A stretch of 64,000 nucleotides of DNA from Deinococci bacterium (GTDB lineage: Bacteria; Deinococcota; Deinococci; Deinococcales; Trueperaceae), in assembly GCA_030149325.1 (NCBI GenBank), contig JASBRS010000010.1, positions 62,001 through 126,000 on the forward strand. Direction: 5' to 3'. Both the position numbers and the translations under genes were made by a program. Below are positions 8,495 to 16,096 of this stretch, one piece after another (position 1 is the first letter of the stretch; the number at the start of each line of letters is the position of its first letter). Below the pieces are notes generated by a model. It made no database searches. It saw only the letters and a list, made by a program, of their open reading frames with translations, and was not told the DNA's origin.

Positions 8495-11400
8495 CTACGC
8501 GTCGGGCGCGTCGGAGCCGGCGGCGATGCCGGCGGCGAGCCAGCGACTGAGCTCGGCGGCCTCGTCCGACAGCTCGCGGTCGGGATCGGCTCCGCCGCTC
8601 GCCCGTAGCGCCTCGGCCATGCCCGCCAGGGCGTGCTGGCGCAGGGCGGCCGCGTCGAGTACGGCGCCGTTGCCGAGGTAGCCGTGGAGCTCGAGCCAGG
8701 CGGCGAGCTGCTCGCGCTTGTCGGTCTGGAAGCGTGCCACCTCGCCCCGCTCGAGGGCCTCGAGCAGGGCGCCGGCGTCGCGCCCGACCGCCTCGGCGAG
8801 CGCGTCGACACGGTCGAGGAAGGTGGCGCTGACGCCGTCGGCGGCCTCCAAGGCGCTGCGTTCGAGCGGCCGCCCGCGCCCCCGCCGCCAGGCCGCCAGG
8901 TAGGCCACCGTCCCGGCCAGGCGCGCGCGCAGCCGTGCGCGCTCGCCTTCGCGCAGCAGCTCGCCGACCGCCGGCCCCTCGAGCAGGCTGCGGAGGGTGC
9001 CGAGGTGCGCCACGTCGGCGCGCAGCAGGCGATGGAGCAGGGGCAGGTCGTCGCGCAGCAGGTGGAACAGGTGGCAGGCCTCGGGCGGACGCCAGGGGTC
9101 GATGGCGCGCACGCCGAGGGCGGTCGCATAGGCCTCGGGGGAGCGGCCGTTCGGAGCCGGGGGCTCGGGGCGCGGGCGCAGCGCCAGCGCCTCCGGTGCG
9201 AGGGCGGCGGTGACGCCGATGCCGCGCACCTGGGCGAGGTCGATGACGTGCACCGGTGCCTCGCCGCCGGACGCGCCCCGCCACAGCTCGGCGTCCTCGG
9301 GTCGGGCCGTCAGGTAGAACAGCTGCCGGTCGCCCTCGCGCGCCAGCAGGGCGAGGCCGGTCGCCACCGCCCGGAAGCGCTCGACGTCGGCGGTGGTGAG
9401 GGCCTCGTCGAGGTGGAGGGGGAGGCGGACGCCGTCGCGCTCGGCCGCGGTGGCGAACGCCGCGCGCACCGCCAGCAACAGCTGGGCGCGCGTGCCGGTG
9501 GAGAGCTCGCGGAGGGAACGGCGCTCGCCGCTGGCGGTCTCGAAGGCCGAGAAGCTCCCCGCGCGGCGGTCGAAGCGCAGCTCGTAGTGGTCGCGCGTGA
9601 AGCGCCGGAACCAGCTGGCCGCGGTGCGCAACGCCTGCGGCTGGCTGCGTTGCTCCGCCTCGGCCTCCACCGTCTCGAGCAGGAACAGCCCCGCCTCGGC
9701 CCGGAGGGCGTCGTCGACCCGGTCGGCCAGCGCGTCGGCCGCGCCCTGGCGCTCGGCCCGTGCGTCCTCGAGGTCGCGCTCGCGCGCGGCCCGCTCGATG
9801 AGGGCGCCGGTGGCCGCCAGCCTGTCCCTCGCCTCACCGCCGCTCTGCACCGTTGCCTCGAGCTCGTTCACGCCGGCGACGAGGCCGTCCTCGTCATCGT
9901 CGTCGACCGCTCGCAAGAGGTCGGCGCGGTCCGCCAGGGCGTCAGCGGCGGCGCGCTCGAGAACGGCGGCGGCGTCGCGGGCCTCGCGTGCGGCTGTGTA
10001 GGCGGGGCGGCGCTCGAGCCGCAGCATCAGCTCGCGATCGGATGCCGAGGCGACCGCGGGATCGTCGCCGGCGTCGAGGCCGGCGCCCTCGAGCAGCGTG
10101 CGCACCTCACCGCGCAGGCGCACCAGCTCGCGTTCGGCGCGGGCGATGTCGGCGTCGGCCCGGTCGCGGTCGACCCGGGCCGCGTCGCGTGCCGCCACGC
10201 GTCCGGCCAGGGCGTCGAGACGTGCCTCCAGCACGTCGACGCTGCCAACGGCGGTGACCTCGGGGGGCGCGCCGTGGTCGGTCAGGAAGGTGTCGAGCGC
10301 GTTGGCCGCGGCCTCGAGGGCCGGCCGTACCTCGGCCAGGGCGGCCACGGTCTCCCTCAGCCCAACGTCGGCTCGGTCGGCGGCGTCCAGCAGGCGCAGC
10401 CAACGTTGGAGGCCGGCGTCGAGCTGCCGGGGGTCGAACCCCACGTCGGCGGCGAGCCGCGCCAGCTCGGCCTCGACGGCGGATAGCCGCGTTCCGAGGT
10501 CCCCGCGCCGGCGCTCGGCGTCGTGGCGCTCGGCCAGTCGCAGCTCGAGCAGCTCCGCCTGCGCCAGCGCCCGGTCGAGCTTGCGCAGGCGCGCCTCGGC
10601 GCCGTCGGCCGTCCAGCTCGCCGGAGCATCGAGGCCGCAGGCGCGGAAGCGCGCCGCGGCGGCGCGAGCGCGCGAAGCGGCCCCGTCCTGGAGCAGCAGC
10701 GGCAGGCCGATCAAGGCCACGGCCGCGGCGATGCCGAGTCGCAGAGGCTCGGCGGCGGCCAGCACGGCCAGCGCCACCGCAGCGCCAAGGCCTGCCAGCG
10801 CCAGCCCCAGCCCCAGCCAGCGCAGTGCCGGCCAGCGGCCGCCGCGCGCGGCCGCCAGGAAGGCCAGCAACGCGGCGCGCGCCTCCCGCAGGCGCTCCGG
10901 GTCGTCGCGGCGTTCGGCCTCGGTGGGGAGCGCCGCCAGGGCGTGATCGAGCTGGCGCAGCCGGGCGTCGAGGTCGCGCTTGCCGTCGAGGGCGTCGTCG
11001 ACGGCGCTGAGCGTGCCGGGATCGAGTCGAGGCGGTGGTGCGACGGCCGCATCATCGGCGCGCAGGGCGCCGTGCACGCGATCCAGCTCGGTCCGGGCGG
11101 AGCGCCGGCGCTCCTCGAGGCCGGTGCGCTCACCGTCGAGCCGACGGAGGTCGCGGAGCCGGGTGCGCTCCACCTCGAGGTCGGCCTGCGTGACGGGGCT
11201 GTCGGCGAGACCGGAGGCGCACAGGCGCGCGTCGGCCGCGTCACGGGCCGCTCGCGCCTCGTCGAGCTCGGTGGTGCGCTCGTCGATCGCCTGTCGGTGG
11301 CCCGCGAGCCGCTCTCCCTCGTCGCCGGTGAGCCGGTCCAGGCCGGCGGGGAAGGGCTCGAGCTCGGCGTCGCGGCGGCGTAGCTCGCGCCGGGCGTGCA

Positions 11401-12025
11401 GCAGCTCGAGGGCGCGCCGGCGAACCTCGAGCTCGCGTCGCGCCGCGTCCGCCTCGGCCACCTGCTCGCGCCAGTGCGCCATCCTGGCCTGTTCGCGGGC
11501 GAGCTCGTCGCGCTCGCGCACGACCCGGGCCAGCTCCTCCTCGGCGCGCTGCAGGCGCCGGGCTTCGGCCTGGCCGTGTGTGGTCTTGAGGCGGAACGGT
11601 TCCCCCTCGGTCAGGGCCGCCACGTCGTAGCCTCCGGCGAGCTCGCGCGCCAGTTGGCGCCCGATGGCCTCGTCGGTGACGCCGTCGGAGGTGAGGTCCT
11701 CGACGCCCAGCACGTAGCACCCGACCAGGTGGTGGGGCGGCAGGTCCGGCGGCGCTACCTCGCGGCCCTCGCGCGTCCAGCGAACGTCGTCGCCGATCCG
11801 CTCGACCCGCAGCTCGCCGTCGTCGTCGGCGAACGTGGCCGTCAGCACCGCCCCCGCCCCCGCCTGCTCCTCGCGGTACAGCAGGGCGAGCACGGCCCGG
11901 AGCAGGCTGCTCTTGCCGGAGGCGTTGGGGCCTACCACCACGTTCACGCCGGGGGCGAGGTCGCGCAGCTCGAAGCCCGGATCGATGCCCGGGAGGCGGT
12001 CGACGCGCAGCCGCGTGAGCCTCAC
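8495..12025 (-). CDS. SbcC/YhaN-like AAA ATPase with unusual C-terminal extension
   Basis: A 1176-residue ABC-type/SMC-like ATPase. Walker A is VGPNASGKSS (residues 31-40). The ABC signature ELSTGTRAQLLL is near residue 838 and Walker B LPLHLDEALTT near 871. Between them lie hundreds of Arg/Glu/Ala-rich helical residues forming coiled-coil arms. They are interrupted near residues 393-445 by two strongly hydrophobic helices (GLGLALAGLGAAVALAVLAAA and a second), as in YhaN proteins. The partner nuclease gene overlaps it by ATGA. The pair should form an SbcCD/Mre11-Rad50-like DNA end- or hairpin-processing machine, possibly at the membrane. The last about 240 residues after VHVIDLAQV are a helical extension I cannot assign. 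Confidence 0.88.
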   Translation of the reverse strand: MRLTRLRVDRLPGIDPGFELRDLAPGVNVVVGPNASGKSSLLRAVLALLYREEQAGAGAVLTATFADDDGELRVERIGDDVRWTREGREVAPPDLPPHHLVGCYVLGVEDLTSDGVTDEAIGRQLARELAGGYDVAALTEGEPFRLKTTHGQAEARRLQRAEEELARVVRERDELAREQARMAHWREQVAEADAARRELEVRRRALELLHARRELRRRDAELEPFPAGLDRLTGDEGERLAGHRQAIDERTTELDEARAARDAADARLCASGLADSPVTQADLEVERTRLRDLRRLDGERTGLEERRRSARTELDRVHGALRADDAAVAPPPRLDPGTLSAVDDALDGKRDLDARLRQLDHALAALPTEAERRDDPERLREARAALLAFLAAARGGRWPALRWLGLGLALAGLGAAVALAVLAAAEPLRLGIAAAVALIGLPLLLQDGAASRARAAAARFRACGLDAPASWTADGAEARLRKLDRALAQAELLELRLAERHDAERRRGDLGTRLSAVEAELARLAADVGFDPRQLDAGLQRWLRLLDAADRADVGLRETVAALAEVRPALEAAANALDTFLTDHGAPPEVTAVGSVDVLEARLDALAGRVAARDAARVDRDRADADIARAERELVRLRGEVRTLLEGAGLDAGDDPAVASASDRELMLRLERRPAYTAAREARDAAAVLERAAADALADRADLLRAVDDDDEDGLVAGVNELEATVQSGGEARDRLAATGALIERAARERDLEDARAERQGAADALADRVDDALRAEAGLFLLETVEAEAEQRSQPQALRTAASWFRRFTRDHYELRFDRRAGSFSAFETASGERRSLRELSTGTRAQLLLAVRAAFATAAERDGVRLPLHLDEALTTADVERFRAVATGLALLAREGDRQLFYLTARPEDAELWRGASGGEAPVHVIDLAQVRGIGVTAALAPEALALRPRPEPPAPNGRSPEAYATALGVRAIDPWRPPEACHLFHLLRDDLPLLHRLLRADVAHLGTLRSLLEGPAVGELLREGERARLRARLAGTVAYLAAWRRGRGRPLERSALEAADGVSATFLDRVDALAEAVGRDAGALLEALERGEVARFQTDKREQLAAWLELHGYLGNGAVLDAAALRQHALAGMAEALRASGGADPDRELSDEAAELSRWLAAGIAAGSDAPDA

Positions 12026-13293
12026 GTCTGCACCTCCCGCTGCGCGAGCAGCGCGTCGAGGGCGTCGAGGGCGGCGGCGGTGAGCAGCTCGGCGACGCGC
12101 TCGCGGTCGGGCGGAGCGGCGCCGGCGGAGCGCAGGTGGCGGCGGCGCGGGACCGCAGCCAGCCGCGCCTCGGCCGCCTGCAGCAGAGCGGCACGTTCCT
12201 CGGGGTCGCCGTGCCCCTGCAGCAGCCGCAGCCTGCGCGCGAGCAGGCCGACCGGATCGGAGCTGCGCGCCAACGCCTCGAGGTCGTGCGCGGGGAGTGC
12301 CTCCAGCCCGAAGGCGTGGACGAAATAGCGGGTGCCGTCCCGGGTCAGGGCGAGGGTGCGCGGATCGTCACGCTCGAGCTGCCGAGCGATCTCCGTGCGC
12401 AGCGCGGTACGGCCGGTGAGGCGTAGGCGGCAGCCGACGGCCTCGGGCCGTGGCCCCGGCAGGGCGTCGTGGAGATCGTCGAGGGCGGCGGCGATCCGGG
12501 AGGTCACGTCGGCGGGCTCGGCGAGCGCGCCCAACGGCACCTCCAGCGTCTCCCAGCGCAGCGGCGCCAGGGGCACCGGGCTCAGGGTCAGGCCGCCGTC
12601 GGGCGCCACCTCCAGCAGCCAGGCGCCGTGCGGCCCCGGTTCGCCGGGGTCGGTGCCGACCAGCGACCCCAGGTAGCCGATGGGTCGCCGGCCGGGGGTG
12701 ATGTCGGGCTTGTGGACGTGGCCGAGCAGCCAGGCGTCCACCGGCGCGGCCGTCAGGTCGGCCGAGCGGACCGGGGCGTAGCGGCTGCCGGTCTGATCGC
12801 GGTCGCAGTGCAGCAGGCCGACGGTGACCTCGGGGGTGCGCTCGGGCAGTCCGCTCGCGAGCGGGTCGCTCGGGGTCTGGGGCTCGGGGAACGACCATCC
12901 GAGCACGCGCACGCGGGACCCGTCGGCGCTCTCCAGCCGCTGCGCTTGCCAGCGGCCGCCGCGGCCCAGCAGGGTGAAGCCGGGCACCGCCTCGGCGAGG
13001 CGGGGGAGCACCTCGACGTCGTGGTTGCCGGCCACGCCCAGCACCGCCACCCCGGCCGCGGCGAGCCGCTCCACGCCGGCGCGCAGGTCGGCGTAGGCCT
13101 CGAAGAAGTCGTCGTCCTGATCGACGACGTCGCCGGCGAGCAGGACAGCGTGGACCTCACGCCGCAGCGCCTCGTCGACGAGCCGCCGCCAGGCGGCCGC
13201 CGGGCCGAGGTCGGCCGCCCGCCCGGCCAGCCCCTCGGGCAGTCGGGAGGGCCGGCGGCCCAGGTGGACGTCGGCCGCGCAGAGCAGCTTCAC
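12022..13293 (-). CDS. SbcD/YhaO-like metallophosphoesterase (DNA repair exonuclease)
   Basis: A 423-residue calcineurin-like phosphoesterase. The dimanganese motifs appear in order: CAADVHLG (Asp8, His10), LAGDVVDQDDDFF, VAGNHDVEV, LLHCD and GHVHKP. The C-terminal half carries the capping domain. The family are Mre11/SbcD nucleases that nick or resect DNA under control of their Rad50/SbcC-type ATPase, encoded immediately downstream with a 4-bp ATGA overlap. Start is GTG. It heads the operon; the 145 bp upstream separate it from the divergent AttH-like gene. Confidence 0.9.
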   Translation of the reverse strand: MKLLCAADVHLGRRPSRLPEGLAGRAADLGPAAAWRRLVDEALRREVHAVLLAGDVVDQDDDFFEAYADLRAGVERLAAAGVAVLGVAGNHDVEVLPRLAEAVPGFTLLGRGGRWQAQRLESADGSRVRVLGWSFPEPQTPSDPLASGLPERTPEVTVGLLHCDRDQTGSRYAPVRSADLTAAPVDAWLLGHVHKPDITPGRRPIGYLGSLVGTDPGEPGPHGAWLLEVAPDGGLTLSPVPLAPLRWETLEVPLGALAEPADVTSRIAAALDDLHDALPGPRPEAVGCRLRLTGRTALRTEIARQLERDDPRTLALTRDGTRYFVHAFGLEALPAHDLEALARSSDPVGLLARRLRLLQGHGDPEERAALLQAAEARLAAVPRRRHLRSAGAAPPDRERVAELLTAAALDALDALLAQREVQT

Positions 13294-13427
13294 CGGCGCG
13301 TCCCCGCTGGGGCTGGTTCGGACGGATCCCCTCGCATCGCTACGTCCCCATCATGCCTTCTCGCGCGCCGGGGGGTGCCGGCCGGGGACATGCGAGCCCA
13401 GCCACGGTCGGTGGGAGCCGGGCCCGG

Positions 13428-13433
13428 TAGGCT
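13428..13433 (+). promoter_or_regulatory. TAGGCT -10 box of a probable leaderless promoter
   Basis: TAGGCT lies 5 nt before the ATG at 13439 and there is no Shine-Dalgarno sequence. Transcription would begin at or near the start codon. No good -35 is visible. Confidence 0.45.
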
Positions 13434-13438
13434 GGCGC

Positions 13439-14551
13439 ATGCCTGCGCGCCGCCTACGGATCCTGGCCCCGCTGCTGCTGATCGTGACGCTCACCGCCTG
13501 CGTCCCCAGCGTCTACGACCACCCCTACCCGGTGCGGCCGGTCGAGTTGCCTCGCGACCAGGCGGCCCACCGCGCGCCGATCGAGTGGTGGTACTACACC
13601 GGTCACCTGACCGACGCACAGGGTCACCACTACGGCTTCGAGCTCACCTTCTTCAAGGTGTACGCGCCGCCCTCGATGAAGGCCTTCGGGTTCGTGCCGA
13701 TGGACCTGCTGATGGAGAAGGCCTACGTGGGCCACTTCGCGGTGACCGACCTGACCGACCATCGCTTCGCGAGCGCCCAGACCTCCACGGTGTGGGGCTA
13801 CCAGGGCGGCTCGTCGCGCGACCGCTACGACGTCTACGTGGCCGACTGGTCGGCGCAGACGATCCCGGGCACCGACCGCCAGCACATCCGCGCGTCGGGC
13901 GACGGCTACAGCATCGACCTCACCCTCGATCCGGAGAAGCCCGACGCCCTGCACGGCGATCCGCCGGGCATCCAGTCGATGGGGCCCGGGGGCGTGAGCT
14001 ACTACGTGTCGAACACACGGATGCAGGTCAGCGGCACGCTCGGGGTGGATTGCACCTTCCTCGGCTGCCGGGATCTGCAGGTCACGGGGCTGGCCTGGCA
14101 CGACCACCGGTGGGGCGACTTCTCGATGTCCGGCTACGCCGGCTGGGACTGGTACAGCCTGCAGTTCGACGACGACACCGAGCTGATGCTCTACCTCATC
14201 CGCGCCGACGGCGGCGGGCTCGCGGCCGAGGCGGGCTCGTTCGTGACCCAGGACGGGCGGACGGTCCACCTCGCCGCCAAGGACTTCGTGGTGACCCCCA
14301 GCGGCCGGACCTGGACGAGCCCCGCGACGGGGGCGGTGTACCCGCTGGGGTGGCGCGTCCAGGTCCCGCGCTTCGGCATCGACGTCACCGTGGCGCCGGT
14401 GATGGACGACCAGGAGATGGACACCAAGGCCACCACCGGCATCGCCTACTGGGAGGGCGACGTCCGTGCCAGCGGCAGCCGGACGGGGGTGGGCTACGTG
14501 GAGCTGACCAACTACGACCGGCATCCGGCGCCGACGCGCGCGGGCCCCTAG
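13439..14551 (+). CDS. AttH/CrtC-type lipocalin-like lipoprotein
   Basis: A 370-residue protein with an N-terminal signal and lipobox LTAC (lipidated Cys21). The mature part opens with IEWWYYTGHLTDAQGHHYGF, the hallmark of the CrtC N-terminal lipocalin (AttH) family. It continues with YVGHFAVTDLTDHRF, a central GGVSYYVSNTRM stretch, TGLAWHDHRWGDF and a second lipocalin-like half with DDDTELMLYLIR. Members are duplicated beta-barrel domains annotated as carotenoid hydratase-like or AttH; several are lipoproteins of unknown ligand. No carotenoid genes are nearby, so a hydratase role is not supported here. It overlaps the convergent MFS gene by 4 bp. Confidence 0.85.
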   Translation: MPARRLRILAPLLLIVTLTACVPSVYDHPYPVRPVELPRDQAAHRAPIEWWYYTGHLTDAQGHHYGFELTFFKVYAPPSMKAFGFVPMDLLMEKAYVGHFAVTDLTDHRFASAQTSTVWGYQGGSSRDRYDVYVADWSAQTIPGTDRQHIRASGDGYSIDLTLDPEKPDALHGDPPGIQSMGPGGVSYYVSNTRMQVSGTLGVDCTFLGCRDLQVTGLAWHDHRWGDFSMSGYAGWDWYSLQFDDDTELMLYLIRADGGGLAAEAGSFVTQDGRTVHLAAKDFVVTPSGRTWTSPATGAVYPLGWRVQVPRFGIDVTVAPVMDDQEMDTKATTGIAYWEGDVRASGSRTGVGYVELTNYDRHPAPTRAGP

Positions 14552-15894
14552 CGCTGTGCTTCCTGCGCGGCGCGAGCCGCAGCGCCAGCCTTGGCGTCGG
14601 GCCCAGCGTCGCGCGCGGCGGCGCCGGCCCGGCGTCGCGGCGTGAGCGCCAGCGTCGCCGCCAGGAACAGCACGGCTAGCCACAGCAGGCCCGGGTAGCC
14701 GGTCAGCGCCGCCACCAGGCCGCCGAGCAACGAGCCGACCACCGCCGACACGGCGCCCGACGCGGCGTAGAGCCCCATCGTCTCGCCCTGGGGCAGGCTC
14801 GAGCTCTCGGCCGCCAGGTCGGAGCTCGCCACCGCCAGCAGCGACCAGCTCAGCACGATCAGGGTGAAGCCGAGCACCGCCAGCCAACCGCGACCCGCCA
14901 CGGGCACCACGCCAACCACGGCCAGGAACAGCAGCGCCGCGAGCCGCATCACCAACCCGGCGCGATAGACCGCCGTCGGCCCGGAGCGGCGGGAGCGAGC
15001 GCCGGCCGGACCGTACAGCAGTAGACCCAGGGCCGCGGCGCCGGCGAACGCCCAGGAGGCTGCCCCGGCCCCCAGGCCGAAGACGTGCACCATCACCAGC
15101 GGGTAGAAGGAGAAGAGCGCGGCGCCGCCGATGTTGGCCAGCGACCAGCCGCTCAGGAACACGAAGAACGGGGACGACCGGCCGGCGCGCAGCAATCCCG
15201 GCAGCTCGCGCAGACCCGCCCGCAGGTGGGGCAGGTGGACGTGCGTCATCATGGCGCCGAGCAGCAGCCCGCCGTGCCGTGCGTGAGGGTGCCCCGAGCC
15301 GGGGCGAGCCCGCTGCGTGGTGGCCGGCACCAGCCGGAACATGCCGGCGGCCAGCAGTGCGGCTAGCGCGGCCAACCCCAGCGTCAGCGGACCGTGATCG
15401 GCGCCGAGGGCGCCCGCCAGCACCAGGCCGACGACCTGACCGCCGCCGAAGAAGGTCTGCAGCCATCCGAAGCGCGCCCCCCAACTCGCGCGCGGGTGAC
15501 GCTCGGTGACGAACAGGGTGGCCACGGTGGCGGTCGCCGAGCCCGCCAGGCCGACGGCCAGCGCCGTGCCCAGCGACCACGGCAGGTCGTGGTGCAGCGG
15601 GAACAGCGCGGTGGTGGCGGCGAGGGCAGCTAGCCCCAGCACGTAGATGGGGCGGTGCCCCTGGGTACGGTCGGCCAGCTCACCCCACAGCGGGGCGGCC
15701 AGCATGCCGAGGTTGACGCTGGCCATCACCAGACCGGGCGCGGACGGACCGCCGTAGCGGGCGGCGAGCAGCGGCAGCACGATCGGCGCGACGCCCGCCA
15801 CCACGAGGCCGAGGAGGGCGTAGGAGAGGTACCAACGCTGGACGTTGGCGGCGTTCTCGGGGGTGCGTTCGGCGGCGGCCTGGGCCGAGGTCAT
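14548..15894 (-). CDS. MFS transporter
   Basis: A 448-residue membrane protein with about 12 hydrophobic helices. The loop after helix 2 reads GELADRTQGHRPIYVLG, the degenerate GxxxDRxGRR major-facilitator motif, and the central loop is Arg/His-rich. I take the ATG at 15894 because AAGGAGG lies 6 nt upstream; a longer in-frame extension lacks a ribosome site. The substrate is unknown; drug or sugar efflux groups look similar. It is convergent with the lipoprotein gene and divergent from the P-type ATPase gene. Confidence 0.87.
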   Translation of the reverse strand: MTSAQAAAERTPENAANVQRWYLSYALLGLVVAGVAPIVLPLLAARYGGPSAPGLVMASVNLGMLAAPLWGELADRTQGHRPIYVLGLAALAATTALFPLHHDLPWSLGTALAVGLAGSATATVATLFVTERHPRASWGARFGWLQTFFGGGQVVGLVLAGALGADHGPLTLGLAALAALLAAGMFRLVPATTQRARPGSGHPHARHGGLLLGAMMTHVHLPHLRAGLRELPGLLRAGRSSPFFVFLSGWSLANIGGAALFSFYPLVMVHVFGLGAGAASWAFAGAAALGLLLYGPAGARSRRSGPTAVYRAGLVMRLAALLFLAVVGVVPVAGRGWLAVLGFTLIVLSWSLLAVASSDLAAESSSLPQGETMGLYAASGAVSAVVGSLLGGLVAALTGYPGLLWLAVLFLAATLALTPRRRAGAAARDAGPDAKAGAAARAAQEAQR

Positions 15895-16016
15895 GGCGGC
15901 CTCCTTCCTCGCGCCGGGGTGAGTCGCGCGCTGGACCGGCGCGACGCCTCCAGTTCTAGCAGCGGTCGATGAGACCTCCCGTGGCAGCGGCACGCCGGGC
16001 GAGGGGCGCCCGTCTC

Positions 16017-16045
16017 TTGCGGGGGGCCGTTCCTGGCGCTAGCAT
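16017..16045 (+). promoter_or_regulatory. Candidate promoter of the P-type ATPase gene
   Basis: TTGCGG (16017-16022), 17-bp spacer, TAGCAT (16040-16045). The leader to the start codon is about 45 nt and contains an imperfect GC-rich hairpin. The match to sigma-70 consensus is moderate. Confidence 0.45.
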
Positions 16046-16096
16046 GCCGGCGGCGCTGCCTGCTGGGCAGCAGCGGCCGGCGGTCGGGGAGAAGGC

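Noticed and set aside
13439-14551. Carotenoid 1,2-hydratase (crtC)
   Set aside because: The domain is shared with AttH lipoproteins, a lipobox is present, and no carotenoid genes are nearby.
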